DNA of 5,056 nucleotides from Verrucomicrobiales bacterium. GTDB taxonomy: Bacteria; Verrucomicrobiota; Verrucomicrobiia; Verrucomicrobiales; V1-33. Location: contig JALRGB010000422.1 of assembly GCA_023253575.1 (NCBI GenBank), positions 1 through 5,056 of the forward strand, read 5' to 3'. Positions 1 through 5,056 of this stretch are shown in pieces. The translations under genes and the position numbers were made by a program. Under the pieces are notes generated by a model. That model was not told the DNA's origin. It saw only the letters and a list, made by a program, of their open reading frames with translations, and ran no database searches. Positions within the stretch are counted from its first letter, which is position 1. Each line of letters starts with the position of its first letter.

Positions 1-582
1 ATCCTTCACCAAGGCCTCACGGATGGGGCTGAAGCGATTTCGCTCGGTTACGACGCGATCTCGCTCGGTTACGACGCGATCTCGCTCGGTTGCTACGCGA
101 TCTCGCTCGGGACTTACCTGACTAGGGGTATTGAGGGTTGGGAGAGCCGTGAGCTCGGGCGCATTCTCCATGACGAAGTCACTGATTTGTTGCTCCAGAG
201 CGGCCACTTTTAGGATTTGCTCGTGATGAGATTCGGCAAAAGCGGCCAGGGCAGTGGCCATCGCGTGCTCGGGCAGGCCTTCGAGGGACGACTGTTGTGC
301 GACGGACAATGTCTGCTGGCATGAAACCCATTCGCGGCGAAGCGCCTGCAGCGCCTGCAGCACCTCTGGTTTTAGCCGGGAAATTTCCTGATCGAGGGGT
401 AATTGCAGAGGCGAAGGCGGGAACGAAGGTAGCCCGACAGGGGTAGCGATATGCAGGGCATGGGGTTCGTTGGACGACGGAAAGAAGTGATATCCCGCAT
501 GTCTCAGTCCAACGAAAGAAGCGAAAGCCGCCAAAATGAGCAGAACAAAAATGACCCGGGGAGGAATTGATTTTTTAGTCAT
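1..582 (-). CDS. Membrane-anchored hypothetical protein with heptad repeats (partial, N-terminal part)
   Basis: I do not recognise this protein. The frame is open from an ATG at 580-582 to the left edge, giving 194 residues without a stop, so the C-terminus lies outside the window. Residues 1-10 are basic and polar (MTKKSIPPRV). Residues 11-26 are strongly hydrophobic, consistent with a signal anchor or uncleaved signal peptide that places the rest outside the cytoplasm. A proline-rich linker (about 48-63) follows, then a predicted helical, Gln/Leu/Glu-rich stretch (about 64-145) that could form a coiled coil. Residues 158-184 are a tandem repeat of TERDRVV-type units. A second in-frame ATG at 592-594 would add four residues. 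An in-frame TGA at 613-615 rules out much longer starts. Neither start has a clear Shine-Dalgarno sequence; I prefer 582 for the lysine-rich codons after it. The gene is divergent from aspartate kinase. That it is a real gene is well supported; its function is unknown. Confidence 0.72.
   Translation of the reverse strand, partial: MTKKSIPPRVIFVLLILAAFASFVGLRHAGYHFFPSSNEPHALHIATPVGLPSFPPSPLQLPLDQEISRLKPEVLQALQALRREWVSCQQTLSVAQQSSLEGLPEHAMATALAAFAESHHEQILKVAALEQQISDFVMENAPELTALPTLNTPSQVSPERDRVATERDRVVTERDRVVTERNRFSPIREALVKD
34..110 (-). repeat. 21-bp in-frame tandem repeat (about 3.7 copies) encoding TERDRVV units
   Basis: Three full 21-base units lie at 34-54, 55-75 and 76-96, with a partial fourth at 97-110. 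Units 1 and 2 differ at one base, and unit 3 differs from unit 2 at two. The period is a multiple of three, so copy-number change would keep the frame open. On the minus strand the units encode ERDRVA, TERDRVV, TERDRVV and TERNRF. The charged seven-residue period fits an extended helix or coiled coil. The near-identity of the DNA points to recent duplication. Confidence 0.9.
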
Positions 583-602
583 TGAATTGAACATGTCTAC
601 CA

Positions 603-614
603 GAACAATTGTTC
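603..614. promoter_or_regulatory. 12-bp perfect palindrome, candidate operator (GAAC-N4-GTTC)
   Basis: The sequence GAACAATTGTTC is perfectly self-complementary. It lies 20 bases before the preferred start of the minus-strand membrane protein and 8 bases before the alternative ATG at 594, in the AT-rich part of the divergent intergenic region. That position suits a repressor site. The spacing GAAC-N4-GTTC matches the core of the LexA box known from Gram-positive bacteria, but one short palindrome cannot establish LexA control. No clear -10/-35 pair could be assigned around it. Confidence 0.35.
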
Positions 615-726
615 ACGGCAACATAAATAATCATAAAAACATCATTTTAGGGTGATCTGAATCGTAAGACGAGCGAACAGGGGGAGGCTGGTGGCCGGCT
701 GGATAGGATTGGGAGCGATCGGCCGT

Positions 727-732
727 TTGACA
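727..732 (+). promoter_or_regulatory. lysC: Possible -35 element (TTGACA) upstream of aspartate kinase
   Basis: An exact TTGACA hexamer lies 42 bases before the GTG start of aspartate kinase. At 16-18 bases spacing there is no good TATAAT-like hexamer; the bases at 750-755 read ACAGTG. The element is therefore only a half-supported promoter. If used, the start of transcription would lie very near the gene and the -10 region would overlap the palindrome at 745-759. Confidence 0.2.
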
Positions 733-744
733 CGCTGGCGGCTG

Positions 745-759
745 CGCTCACAGTGAGCG
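745..759. promoter_or_regulatory. 15-bp inverted repeat just upstream of aspartate kinase
   Basis: CGCTCAC and GTGAGCG are perfect inverted 7-base arms around a single A, ending 15 bases before the GTG start. As DNA it looks like a dimer-binding operator. As RNA it would form a 6-bp stem with a CAG loop immediately upstream of the weak ribosome-binding region. I cannot tell which, if either, is used. No lysine riboswitch-like architecture was recognised in the 192 bases between the two divergent genes. Confidence 0.35.
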
Positions 760-774
760 ACTCCTCGAGAAACT

Positions 775-2004
775 GTGGCTCTTATTGTGCAAAAATATGG
801 CGGCACGTCCGTCGGAACCCCTGAGCGAATCAAGAACGTGGCCCGCCGCGTTCTTGAGACCCAGCGTGAAGGCCATCAGGTGGTGGCTGTCGTCTCCGCG
901 ATGTCCGGGGTGACTGATGGGCTGATCAAGCTGGCGAGAGAGATCTCAACTGACCCTTCGGAGGCTGAAATGGATGTGTTGCTGGCCACTGGAGAGCAGC
1001 AGACCATTGCACTTACAGCGATGGCTATCAATGCTTTGGGAGGGAAAGGGGCATCGGTGACAGGCGCCCAAGCCGGTATTCAAACGGACGGCGTGCACAC
1101 CAAGGCTCGCATTGCCAACATTTCCCCGCAGCATGTTCATGATCTGCTTGATTCAGGACACGTGGTCATTGTCGCGGGCTTTCAGGGGCAGACGAGTGGC
1201 GGGCGCATCACGACTCTGGGTCGCGGGGGATCCGACTTAACGGCCATCGCGAGGGCCGCGGCTCTCAAAGCGGATTTATGTCAAATTTTCACGGATGTCG
1301 ACGGTGTTTACACGTGTGACCCGAGGGTGGTGCCGGACGCGCGGCGCATCCCGGTTATTAGTTATGAAGAGATGCTGGAGATGGCCAGCAGTGGATCCAA
1401 GGTCATGCAGAGCCGGTCGGTGGAATTTGCCAAAAAATTCGGTGTGAAGTTTGAAGTACGCAACTCCATGAACGCCAATCCAGGAACCCTTGTCACGGAA
1501 GAAGATATGAGTATGGAATCCGTCGTCATCCGCGGCGTCAGCATTGAGCGCGATCAGGCAAAAATAACCATTCGCGGAGTGCCCGACCAACCCGGCAATG
1601 CGTCCCAGATCTTCATGGCCCTAGCCGCGGCGCATCTGAACATCGACATGATCGTCCAAAACGTCGGACTCGACGGCAAGGCGAACATATCCTTTACGCT
1701 GCACAAGAATGACCTAGCCAAAGCGACGTCGACGCTGAATCCAGTGTTGGCGGCGCTGCCAGGGGTACTGCTTTCGGCGGACGATGGGATTGCAAAGTTG
1801 AGTGCGGTCGGCATCGGTATGCGCAGCCATTCCGGAGTCGCGGCGCACATGTTTGAAGCGCTGGGCCGCGCGGGCATCAACATTCAGATGATCACTACGT
1901 CGGAAATTAAAATTTCCGTCACCGTTGATCAGGACGTCATTGCAGAGGCGGCCCGCGTCGTTCACAAATCATTCAAACTGAACGAAAGTTTCATTACTAC
2001 TTAA
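775..2004 (+). CDS. lysC: Aspartate kinase (aspartokinase)
   Basis: This cytoplasmic enzyme phosphorylates L-aspartate with ATP to 4-phospho-L-aspartate, the committed step toward lysine, diaminopimelate, threonine and methionine. The 409-residue product has the normal length of single-function aspartokinases. The kinase domain (about 1-245) shows KYGGTSVG (7-14), SAMSGVTD (41-48), ATGEQ (71-75), GFQG (135-138), TTLGRGGSDLTA (147-158) and TDVDGVYTCDPR (173-184), followed by the conserved YEEMLEMASSGSKVMQSRSVE block (197-217). Two ACT regulatory domains follow (about 265-325 and 345-409); the second contains MRSHSGVAAHMFEALG, a typical effector-binding segment. Feedback inhibition by lysine and/or threonine is expected from the family. 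The GTG at 775 is the only start available, because an in-frame TGA lies at 754-756; the preceding GAG (767-769) is a weak ribosome-binding match. It is probably the first gene of a two-gene unit with glutamate racemase. Confidence 0.97.
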   Translation: MALIVQKYGGTSVGTPERIKNVARRVLETQREGHQVVAVVSAMSGVTDGLIKLAREISTDPSEAEMDVLLATGEQQTIALTAMAINALGGKGASVTGAQAGIQTDGVHTKARIANISPQHVHDLLDSGHVVIVAGFQGQTSGGRITTLGRGGSDLTAIARAAALKADLCQIFTDVDGVYTCDPRVVPDARRIPVISYEEMLEMASSGSKVMQSRSVEFAKKFGVKFEVRNSMNANPGTLVTEEDMSMESVVIRGVSIERDQAKITIRGVPDQPGNASQIFMALAAAHLNIDMIVQNVGLDGKANISFTLHKNDLAKATSTLNPVLAALPGVLLSADDGIAKLSAVGIGMRSHSGVAAHMFEALGRAGINIQMITTSEIKISVTVDQDVIAEAARVVHKSFKLNESFITT

Positions 2005-2010
2005 TTTTCC

Positions 2011-2023
2011 TGACCTCTGGTCA
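2011..2023 (+). other. Small hairpin after aspartate kinase
   Basis: TGACC and GGTCA form a 5-bp stem with a TCT loop, starting 6 bases after the aspartate kinase stop codon. No run of T follows, so it does not meet the usual pattern of an intrinsic terminator. At most it could be an mRNA end-protecting or attenuating structure. Confidence 0.2.
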
Positions 2024-2070
2024 TGGACATTGCCAGCGAAAGTGTGCCGGCGGTGATTCAGCTGGCATGT

Positions 2071-2077
2071 GAGGTGA
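2071..2077 (+). promoter_or_regulatory. murI: Candidate ribosome-binding site for glutamate racemase, long spacing
   Basis: GAGGTGA is a strong anti-Shine-Dalgarno match, but it ends 13 bases before the GTG at 2091, longer than the usual 5-10. In the racemase frame, the ATG at 2067-2069 is followed directly by a TGA (2070-2072), so no earlier start is possible. The GTG at 2091 is therefore the most upstream usual start codon. Confidence 0.4.
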
Positions 2078-2090
2078 CCGCAGCTCTTCC

Positions 2091-2933
2091 GTGTTCTGGT
2101 CTTCTCTTCAGCCTCATTTTCCGGACCCTGCTGCGCCTGTAGGAATTTTTGATTCCGGGGTTGGCGGACTCTCTGTGGCGAGAGAGCTGCGTGACCTGCT
2201 GCCGCGGGAGCGTTTATTGTACATTGCTGATTCCAAGTATGTTCCTTACGGAAACAAGCCACCTGAATTCATCATTGAGAGGTCGAGAAGCCTGGGACGG
2301 CATCTCCTTGCGCGCGGCGCCAAGGCGCTTGTCATCGCCTGCAACACGGCCACGGCGGCGGCGGCTCCGGCCCTCCGGACCGAGTGGCCACATATCCCCA
2401 TCATTGGGATGGAACCAGCGGTGAAGCCGGCGGTGGCGGCGAGTCGGCGCGGAGTGGTCGGAGTGTTGGCTACGGTGGGCACGCTGCAGAGCGCTCGTTT
2501 TGCCGCCTTGTTGGATGATTTTGCCAAAGACGTACGGGTGGTAGTGCAGTCGGCTCCCGGATTGGCGGAGGCAGTGGAAAGCGGCGCGTTGTCCACCCCG
2601 GAGACGCGCCAACTTGTCATTCGGTATGTGCAGCCACTCCTCGAGGCCGGGGCCGATGCCATTGTGCTCGGGTGCACTCACTATCCTTTTCTTAAGCCGC
2701 TGATTGCTGAAATCGCCGGGAACGGAGTGAGCCTCATCGACACGGGCGCGGCAGTGGCCCGCCAAGTCCGGCGACGATTGGCGGAGAGCCAGTTGTTAAA
2801 TACCGGGGAGCCTGCACCCGGAGAGATATTGGAACACTTTTGGACGACCGGCGACGTGGCCGCGGGCCAGCGGGCTCTGACGATTTTGTGGGGTGCCGGC
2901 GCCATTCTCCGGTCGGACGATGAACTGCGGTGA
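2091..2933 (+). CDS. murI: Glutamate racemase
   Basis: This cytoplasmic, cofactor-independent enzyme interconverts L- and D-glutamate and supplies D-Glu for the peptidoglycan stem peptide. The 280-residue product is of normal length. The family blocks appear in order: FDSGVGGLSV (20-29) with the acidic residue Asp21; YVPYG (50-54); ACNTATA (83-89) with the first catalytic cysteine, Cys84; GMEPAVKPA (106-114); and GCTHYP (194-199) with the second catalytic cysteine, Cys195, and His197. Both catalytic cysteines are present, so the enzyme should be active. The segment before YVPYG reads IADSK, where many homologues have a DTAR-like sequence. The start is a GTG; the first 16 residues are a short nonconserved extension. 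The gene lies 86 bases after aspartate kinase on the same strand and is convergent with the ArsR-methyltransferase gene 62 bases on. No convincing terminator was seen between the convergent genes. Confidence 0.96.
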   Translation: MFWSSLQPHFPDPAAPVGIFDSGVGGLSVARELRDLLPRERLLYIADSKYVPYGNKPPEFIIERSRSLGRHLLARGAKALVIACNTATAAAAPALRTEWPHIPIIGMEPAVKPAVAASRRGVVGVLATVGTLQSARFAALLDDFAKDVRVVVQSAPGLAEAVESGALSTPETRQLVIRYVQPLLEAGADAIVLGCTHYPFLKPLIAEIAGNGVSLIDTGAAVARQVRRRLAESQLLNTGEPAPGEILEHFWTTGDVAAGQRALTILWGAGAILRSDDELR

Positions 2934-2995
2934 GTGGCCCGATGGCGGGACTACCGGCAGATGCGTCTCTTTTCCCACTGTGCGTAAGCCGCTGG

Positions 2996-3919
2996 TCAGC
3001 GTATTCCCAGACCCAGCAGGGTTTGGAAGTGAGGCGGTTCGGATTCCCGATCGACGACGGCGGTGGTGACGGCGGAGAATCCGGCAGCTTTGAGAAACCC
3101 GTCCAACTCGACCTCGGTGAAACCGAGCCAGACATCGGCGTAGAGTTCCCGGGCCTCCTCGAAGTCATGGCGCAACAGGTCAAGGACCACGATGCGACCG
3201 CCGGGTCGGAGGATGCGGGCTGCCTCGGCCACAGCGCGGGCCGGCTTCTGGGCATGATGCAAGGCCTGGCTGAAGAGAGCGAGGTCAACGCTAGCATCGG
3301 CGATGGGAGGCGCCTCGAGGTCACCAAGCCGAAATTCCAGATTGGCCACTCCATGATCACGGGCCAACTGCCCGCCGAATTCAACCATGCGCGGGGAGCT
3401 GTCGACGGCAATGACGTGCCGGGCGCGCTGGGCGAGCATCTGGGAAAGCGTGCCCTCCCCTGCTCCAAGATCGGCAATAACAGCGGGCTCCATCAGCTTG
3501 ATCAGCGCCTCACTCAATCCCTTCCATGAACGACCCGGCACATAGGCCCGGCCAAATTTTCCCGCCAGTTGATCGAAATAAGCCCGGGCTTTGTCCGAGC
3601 GTTTGCGAAGCGTGAGCGTGAGGGCGGAGTCGTCGACGGCGGCTTCCGGCAATTCATCACCGGCTTGCGCCACCAATGACCACAGGGCTTCCGTGGCTGT
3701 GGTTTCAAGGGCGCCGTAGTGAATGTTTTTGCCAACCCGACGATCGCCTACCAAGCCAGCGGCGCGCAATTGGGACAATTGGGTGGAGATCCGCGACTGC
3801 CCCATGCCTAGGATTTCCTGCAACTCAGCCACCGTCAGCTCTTGAGCACGCAGCAACCTCAACAACCGCACCCGGGTTGGGTCGGCCATGAGCTTGAGGG
3901 ATTTAAGAAGCGATGACAT
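2996..3919 (-). CDS. ArsR-family regulator fused to SAM-dependent methyltransferase
   Basis: The 307-residue protein has two parts. Residues 1-75 are an ArsR-type winged helix: LKLMADPTRVRLLRLL (8-23) followed by a recognition region with GQSRISTQLSQLRAAGLV (40-57) and a wing around 58-69 (GDRRVGKNIHYG). Residues 110-307 are a class I methyltransferase fold: the SAM-binding motif DLGAGEGTL (150-158), AVDSS (171-175) at the end of strand 2, LGD (198-200), and LRPGGRIVVLDL (237-248). The protein has no cysteine, and the usual ELCVCDL metal site reads ELTVAEL (27-33), so metal sensing through that site is excluded. I infer that SAM or S-adenosylhomocysteine is the ligand, as for the SahR-type regulators, or that it is a methyltransferase with a DNA-binding head. 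The ATG at 3919 is chosen because the ArsR fold begins there; an in-frame start at 4042 would add 41 unrelated residues and overlap the upstream gene. Confidence 0.88.
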   Translation of the reverse strand: MSSLLKSLKLMADPTRVRLLRLLRAQELTVAELQEILGMGQSRISTQLSQLRAAGLVGDRRVGKNIHYGALETTATEALWSLVAQAGDELPEAAVDDSALTLTLRKRSDKARAYFDQLAGKFGRAYVPGRSWKGLSEALIKLMEPAVIADLGAGEGTLSQMLAQRARHVIAVDSSPRMVEFGGQLARDHGVANLEFRLGDLEAPPIADASVDLALFSQALHHAQKPARAVAEAARILRPGGRIVVLDLLRHDFEEARELYADVWLGFTEVELDGFLKAAGFSAVTTAVVDRESEPPHFQTLLGLGIR

Positions 3920-3938
3920 AATCCAGAGTGAGCAAAGG

Positions 3939-3965
3939 GTTAGCAAACTCCCTAGCTCAGCTAAC
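3939..3965. promoter_or_regulatory. Nested inverted repeats upstream of the ArsR-methyltransferase gene
   Basis: GTTAGC (3939-3944) and GCTAAC (3960-3965) are perfect 6-base arms separated by 15 bases. Inside the right half lies a second perfect inverted repeat, TAGCT-C-AGCTA (3953-3963). The block starts 20 bases upstream of the regulator's ATG, in the 73-base gap after the hydrolase stop. Position and symmetry suit an autoregulatory operator, since ArsR-family proteins commonly bind imperfect palindromes near their own promoter. It has no T-run, so a terminator is less likely. Confidence 0.38.
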
Positions 3966-3992
3966 GGGGCAGTTCGGGCGATCGTCCATTGA

Positions 3993-5056
3993 TTACTTTT
4001 CCCCTGGCTTGGAATCAGCCGGCGTAGGCCGGGCCCATTCACCTCGGGCCAATGACCAGTCAGGGCCGAAATACCCGGTCAACTTCACGGCCGTCGGCCC
4101 CTGGCGCAGGTAATCCGGTGCCACGATCAAGACATCAGGATAAGCGGTTCCTGAGGAAAAGATGGGCAGTCGATCGGTTGAGCGCATGGCGGCGAGAGTG
4201 GTTCCGCCGATGACGGCGACCGACGCGGTTGAACTGTCGGGCCGTGGGCGCACCATCAGACAGGCCACGGGCTCAGGGTGTACGGCCTCGTCCTGCAACT
4301 GCCAAGCGTCGCGATGAATGGTGATGGGGGTGTCGGTCAACAGCTCGCGCCATGCCGCATTGATCGAGGCATTGCCGTAGACGATCACGCTGCGATCGGA
4401 CCCGGCCGCCACTTTCCAGTCAGAATCGGGCACCACATCTACCGAGCCATTTCCGCGGTACCAAAAAACCTCGGCATCGTGGCGGGCGCGATCGAGCATC
4501 CAAGCATTTTCCTCGGTGGTGCCACCGGTGCCATAGACCAGCATGAAGCGGTCGTGGAAAGCGTTCTTGAACGGGCCGGCGCGGCGGGGAGATTTATGAG
4601 CGACCTCTCGGGCCGGGGCCGGCTGCCAGCCGGTTTCGGTGCGCTGCAGGCGGACGGTTTCGTCGGCGCCGACCGGCACGTCTGGCAGGGTGGTACCATC
4701 GATGTCGATGGCGATCCGGGTGTGCGGAGCCGCTTCCGCCGGGCGCAGCCGCCCCGTTTTCAAGGCAAGAACGGCGACGTTTTGCGTTGTACCGGACACG
4801 GTTAGCGGTTTTGCCTGCTGGCGGAGATTCACCTGGCTGATTTCGCCCTGCCGTTGCTGGCTTTCCACCTCCGCCCAGAAACATTCAGACGATGCCGAGG
4901 GACTAGGCGTGACAAAATTGACCTCGACGACTTCGACCTCGAAGCGCTGGCCGATGTAGGGGTCGAGCTCCTCGACGCGGTCGAGCTCGATGTGCGAGAC
5001 GGGTAGGAAGAGACTGAGGACCCCGGCCTGGAGTTCGAGGCCGCCCTTGTTCGAGG
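3993..5056 (-). CDS. C-terminal region of a prolyl-oligopeptidase-like hydrolase, joined in frame to an S1-domain fragment (partial)
   Basis: The frame is open from the right edge to a TAA at 3993-3995, giving 353 residues in the window. Residues from about 59 to 353 resemble the C-terminal region of large alpha/beta-hydrolase (prolyl oligopeptidase-like) proteins of PVC bacteria, recognised by GPFKNAFHDRFMLVYGTGG, the block DAEVFWYRGNGSVDVVPDSD, VIVYGNASINAAW, CLMVRPRPDSSTASV and LTGYFGPDW. That region lies after the catalytic domain, so no Ser-His-Asp triad can be assigned here. Residues 1-46 are something else: SNKGGLELQAG, FLPVSHIEL, RVEEL and YIGQRFEVEVVEVN match the second half of an S1 RNA-binding domain. 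A GTG at 4866-4868 could start a shorter protein, but it would fall inside the hydrolase homology. The gene lies 73 bases upstream of the ArsR-methyltransferase on the same strand. The hydrolase assignment comes from family memory and its function is unproven. Confidence 0.6.
   Translation of the reverse strand, partial: SNKGGLELQAGVLSLFLPVSHIELDRVEELDPYIGQRFEVEVVEVNFVTPSPSASSECFWAEVESQQRQGEISQVNLRQQAKPLTVSGTTQNVAVLALKTGRLRPAEAAPHTRIAIDIDGTTLPDVPVGADETVRLQRTETGWQPAPAREVAHKSPRRAGPFKNAFHDRFMLVYGTGGTTEENAWMLDRARHDAEVFWYRGNGSVDVVPDSDWKVAAGSDRSVIVYGNASINAAWRELLTDTPITIHRDAWQLQDEAVHPEPVACLMVRPRPDSSTASVAVIGGTTLAAMRSTDRLPIFSSGTAYPDVLIVAPDYLRQGPTAVKLTGYFGPDWSLARGEWARPTPADSKPGEK
4914..5056 (-). other. 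Partial S1 RNA-binding domain (ribosomal protein S1 type)
   Basis: This 47-codon segment reads as the latter part of an S1 domain: the N-K-G-G-L-E turn, the FLPVS motif (usually GFLPAS), a helix with RVEELDPYIGQ, and the strand FEVEVVEVN. Family S1 domains end with a further strand of the type R-K-N-hydrophobic-LSRR. That strand is missing, replaced by VTPSPSASSE leading into hydrolase sequence. The start of the domain lies beyond the right edge. The best match is to bacterial ribosomal protein S1 repeats, which bind single-stranded mRNA. Confidence 0.72.

Noticed and set aside
34..113. Short direct repeats that could suggest a CRISPR array
   Set aside because: The units are contiguous with no spacers, are 21 bases long, and lie in frame inside a coding region, so they are a coding tandem repeat.
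595..774. Lysine riboswitch upstream of aspartate kinase
   Set aside because: The region is about long enough, but I could not find the conserved core or a multi-helix layout ending in a terminator; only a short 7-base inverted repeat is present.
642..833. Minus-strand open frame of 63 residues in the divergent intergenic region
   Set aside because: It overlaps the start of aspartate kinase antisense and has no recognisable motif and no clear ribosome-binding site.
2934..2995. Bidirectional terminator between the convergent racemase and methyltransferase genes
   Set aside because: Only a 4-bp stem (CCCG/CGGG at 2938-2949) was found, with no adjacent T-run. The T-rich bases at about 2968-2974 are too far away.
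2734..3477. Long minus-strand open frame (247 residues) across the racemase end and the methyltransferase
   Set aside because: It has Pro/Ser/Arg-rich, low-complexity composition and no recognisable motif, and it overlaps two well-supported genes in other frames. It is a shadow of GC-rich coding sequence.
2930..3529. Plus-strand open frame (199 residues) overlapping the racemase stop
   Set aside because: It is antisense to the ArsR-methyltransferase gene, whose motifs are clear. The apparent 4-base overlap with the racemase stop is chance.
3920..4042. Upstream start (4042) that would extend the ArsR-methyltransferase by 41 residues
   Set aside because: The added residues do not resemble the ArsR family, they overlap the end of the hydrolase frame, and they run through the inverted repeats. 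The canonical ArsR N-terminus begins at 3919.
4278..4805. Plus-strand open frame (175 residues)
   Set aside because: It is antisense to the hydrolase C-terminal region, which has conserved-looking motifs. No domain was recognised in this frame.

Overview
The window reads as a chromosomal stretch of a moderately GC-rich bacterium. Gene content and protein style suggest a member of the Verrucomicrobia/Planctomycetes (PVC) group. The best clue is the right-hand hydrolase, whose C-terminal region resembles large prolyl-oligopeptidase-like proteins I associate with that group. This placement rests on recalled family resemblance, not on a search. No rRNA, tRNA, CRISPR array, transposase or phage gene is visible.

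Layout, left to right. (1) Bases 1-582, minus strand: the N-terminal 194 residues of an unrecognised protein with one membrane anchor and a run of near-identical 7-residue repeats; it leaves the window at the left edge. (2) Bases 583-774: a divergent intergenic region with two perfect palindromes, one beside each flanking gene. (3) Bases 775-2004, plus strand: aspartate kinase. (4) Bases 2091-2933, plus strand: glutamate racemase, 86 bases downstream of the kinase. (5) Bases 2996-3919, minus strand and convergent with the racemase: a cysteine-free ArsR-type repressor fused to a class I SAM-dependent methyltransferase. (6) Bases 3993-5056, minus strand: a reading frame open at the right edge. 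It carries the C-terminal region of a large hydrolase joined in frame, at about 4910-4930, to part of a ribosomal-protein-S1-type RNA-binding domain.

How the genes may work together. Aspartate kinase opens the pathway to lysine, threonine, methionine and diaminopimelate. Glutamate racemase makes D-glutamate. Diaminopimelate and D-glutamate are both peptidoglycan stem-peptide components, so the plus-strand pair may be a small cell-wall/amino-acid unit. The ArsR-methyltransferase resembles regulators that sense SAM or S-adenosylhomocysteine, which would fit aspartate/methionine metabolism, but nothing here proves the link.

The most striking item is the S1/hydrolase junction. The S1 domain breaks off inside its fold and codon usage changes at the break, so an assembly chimera or a recombination scar is more likely than a working fusion. 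I see no convincing undescribed system. The remaining items of interest are the heptad-repeat membrane protein and the small palindromes.
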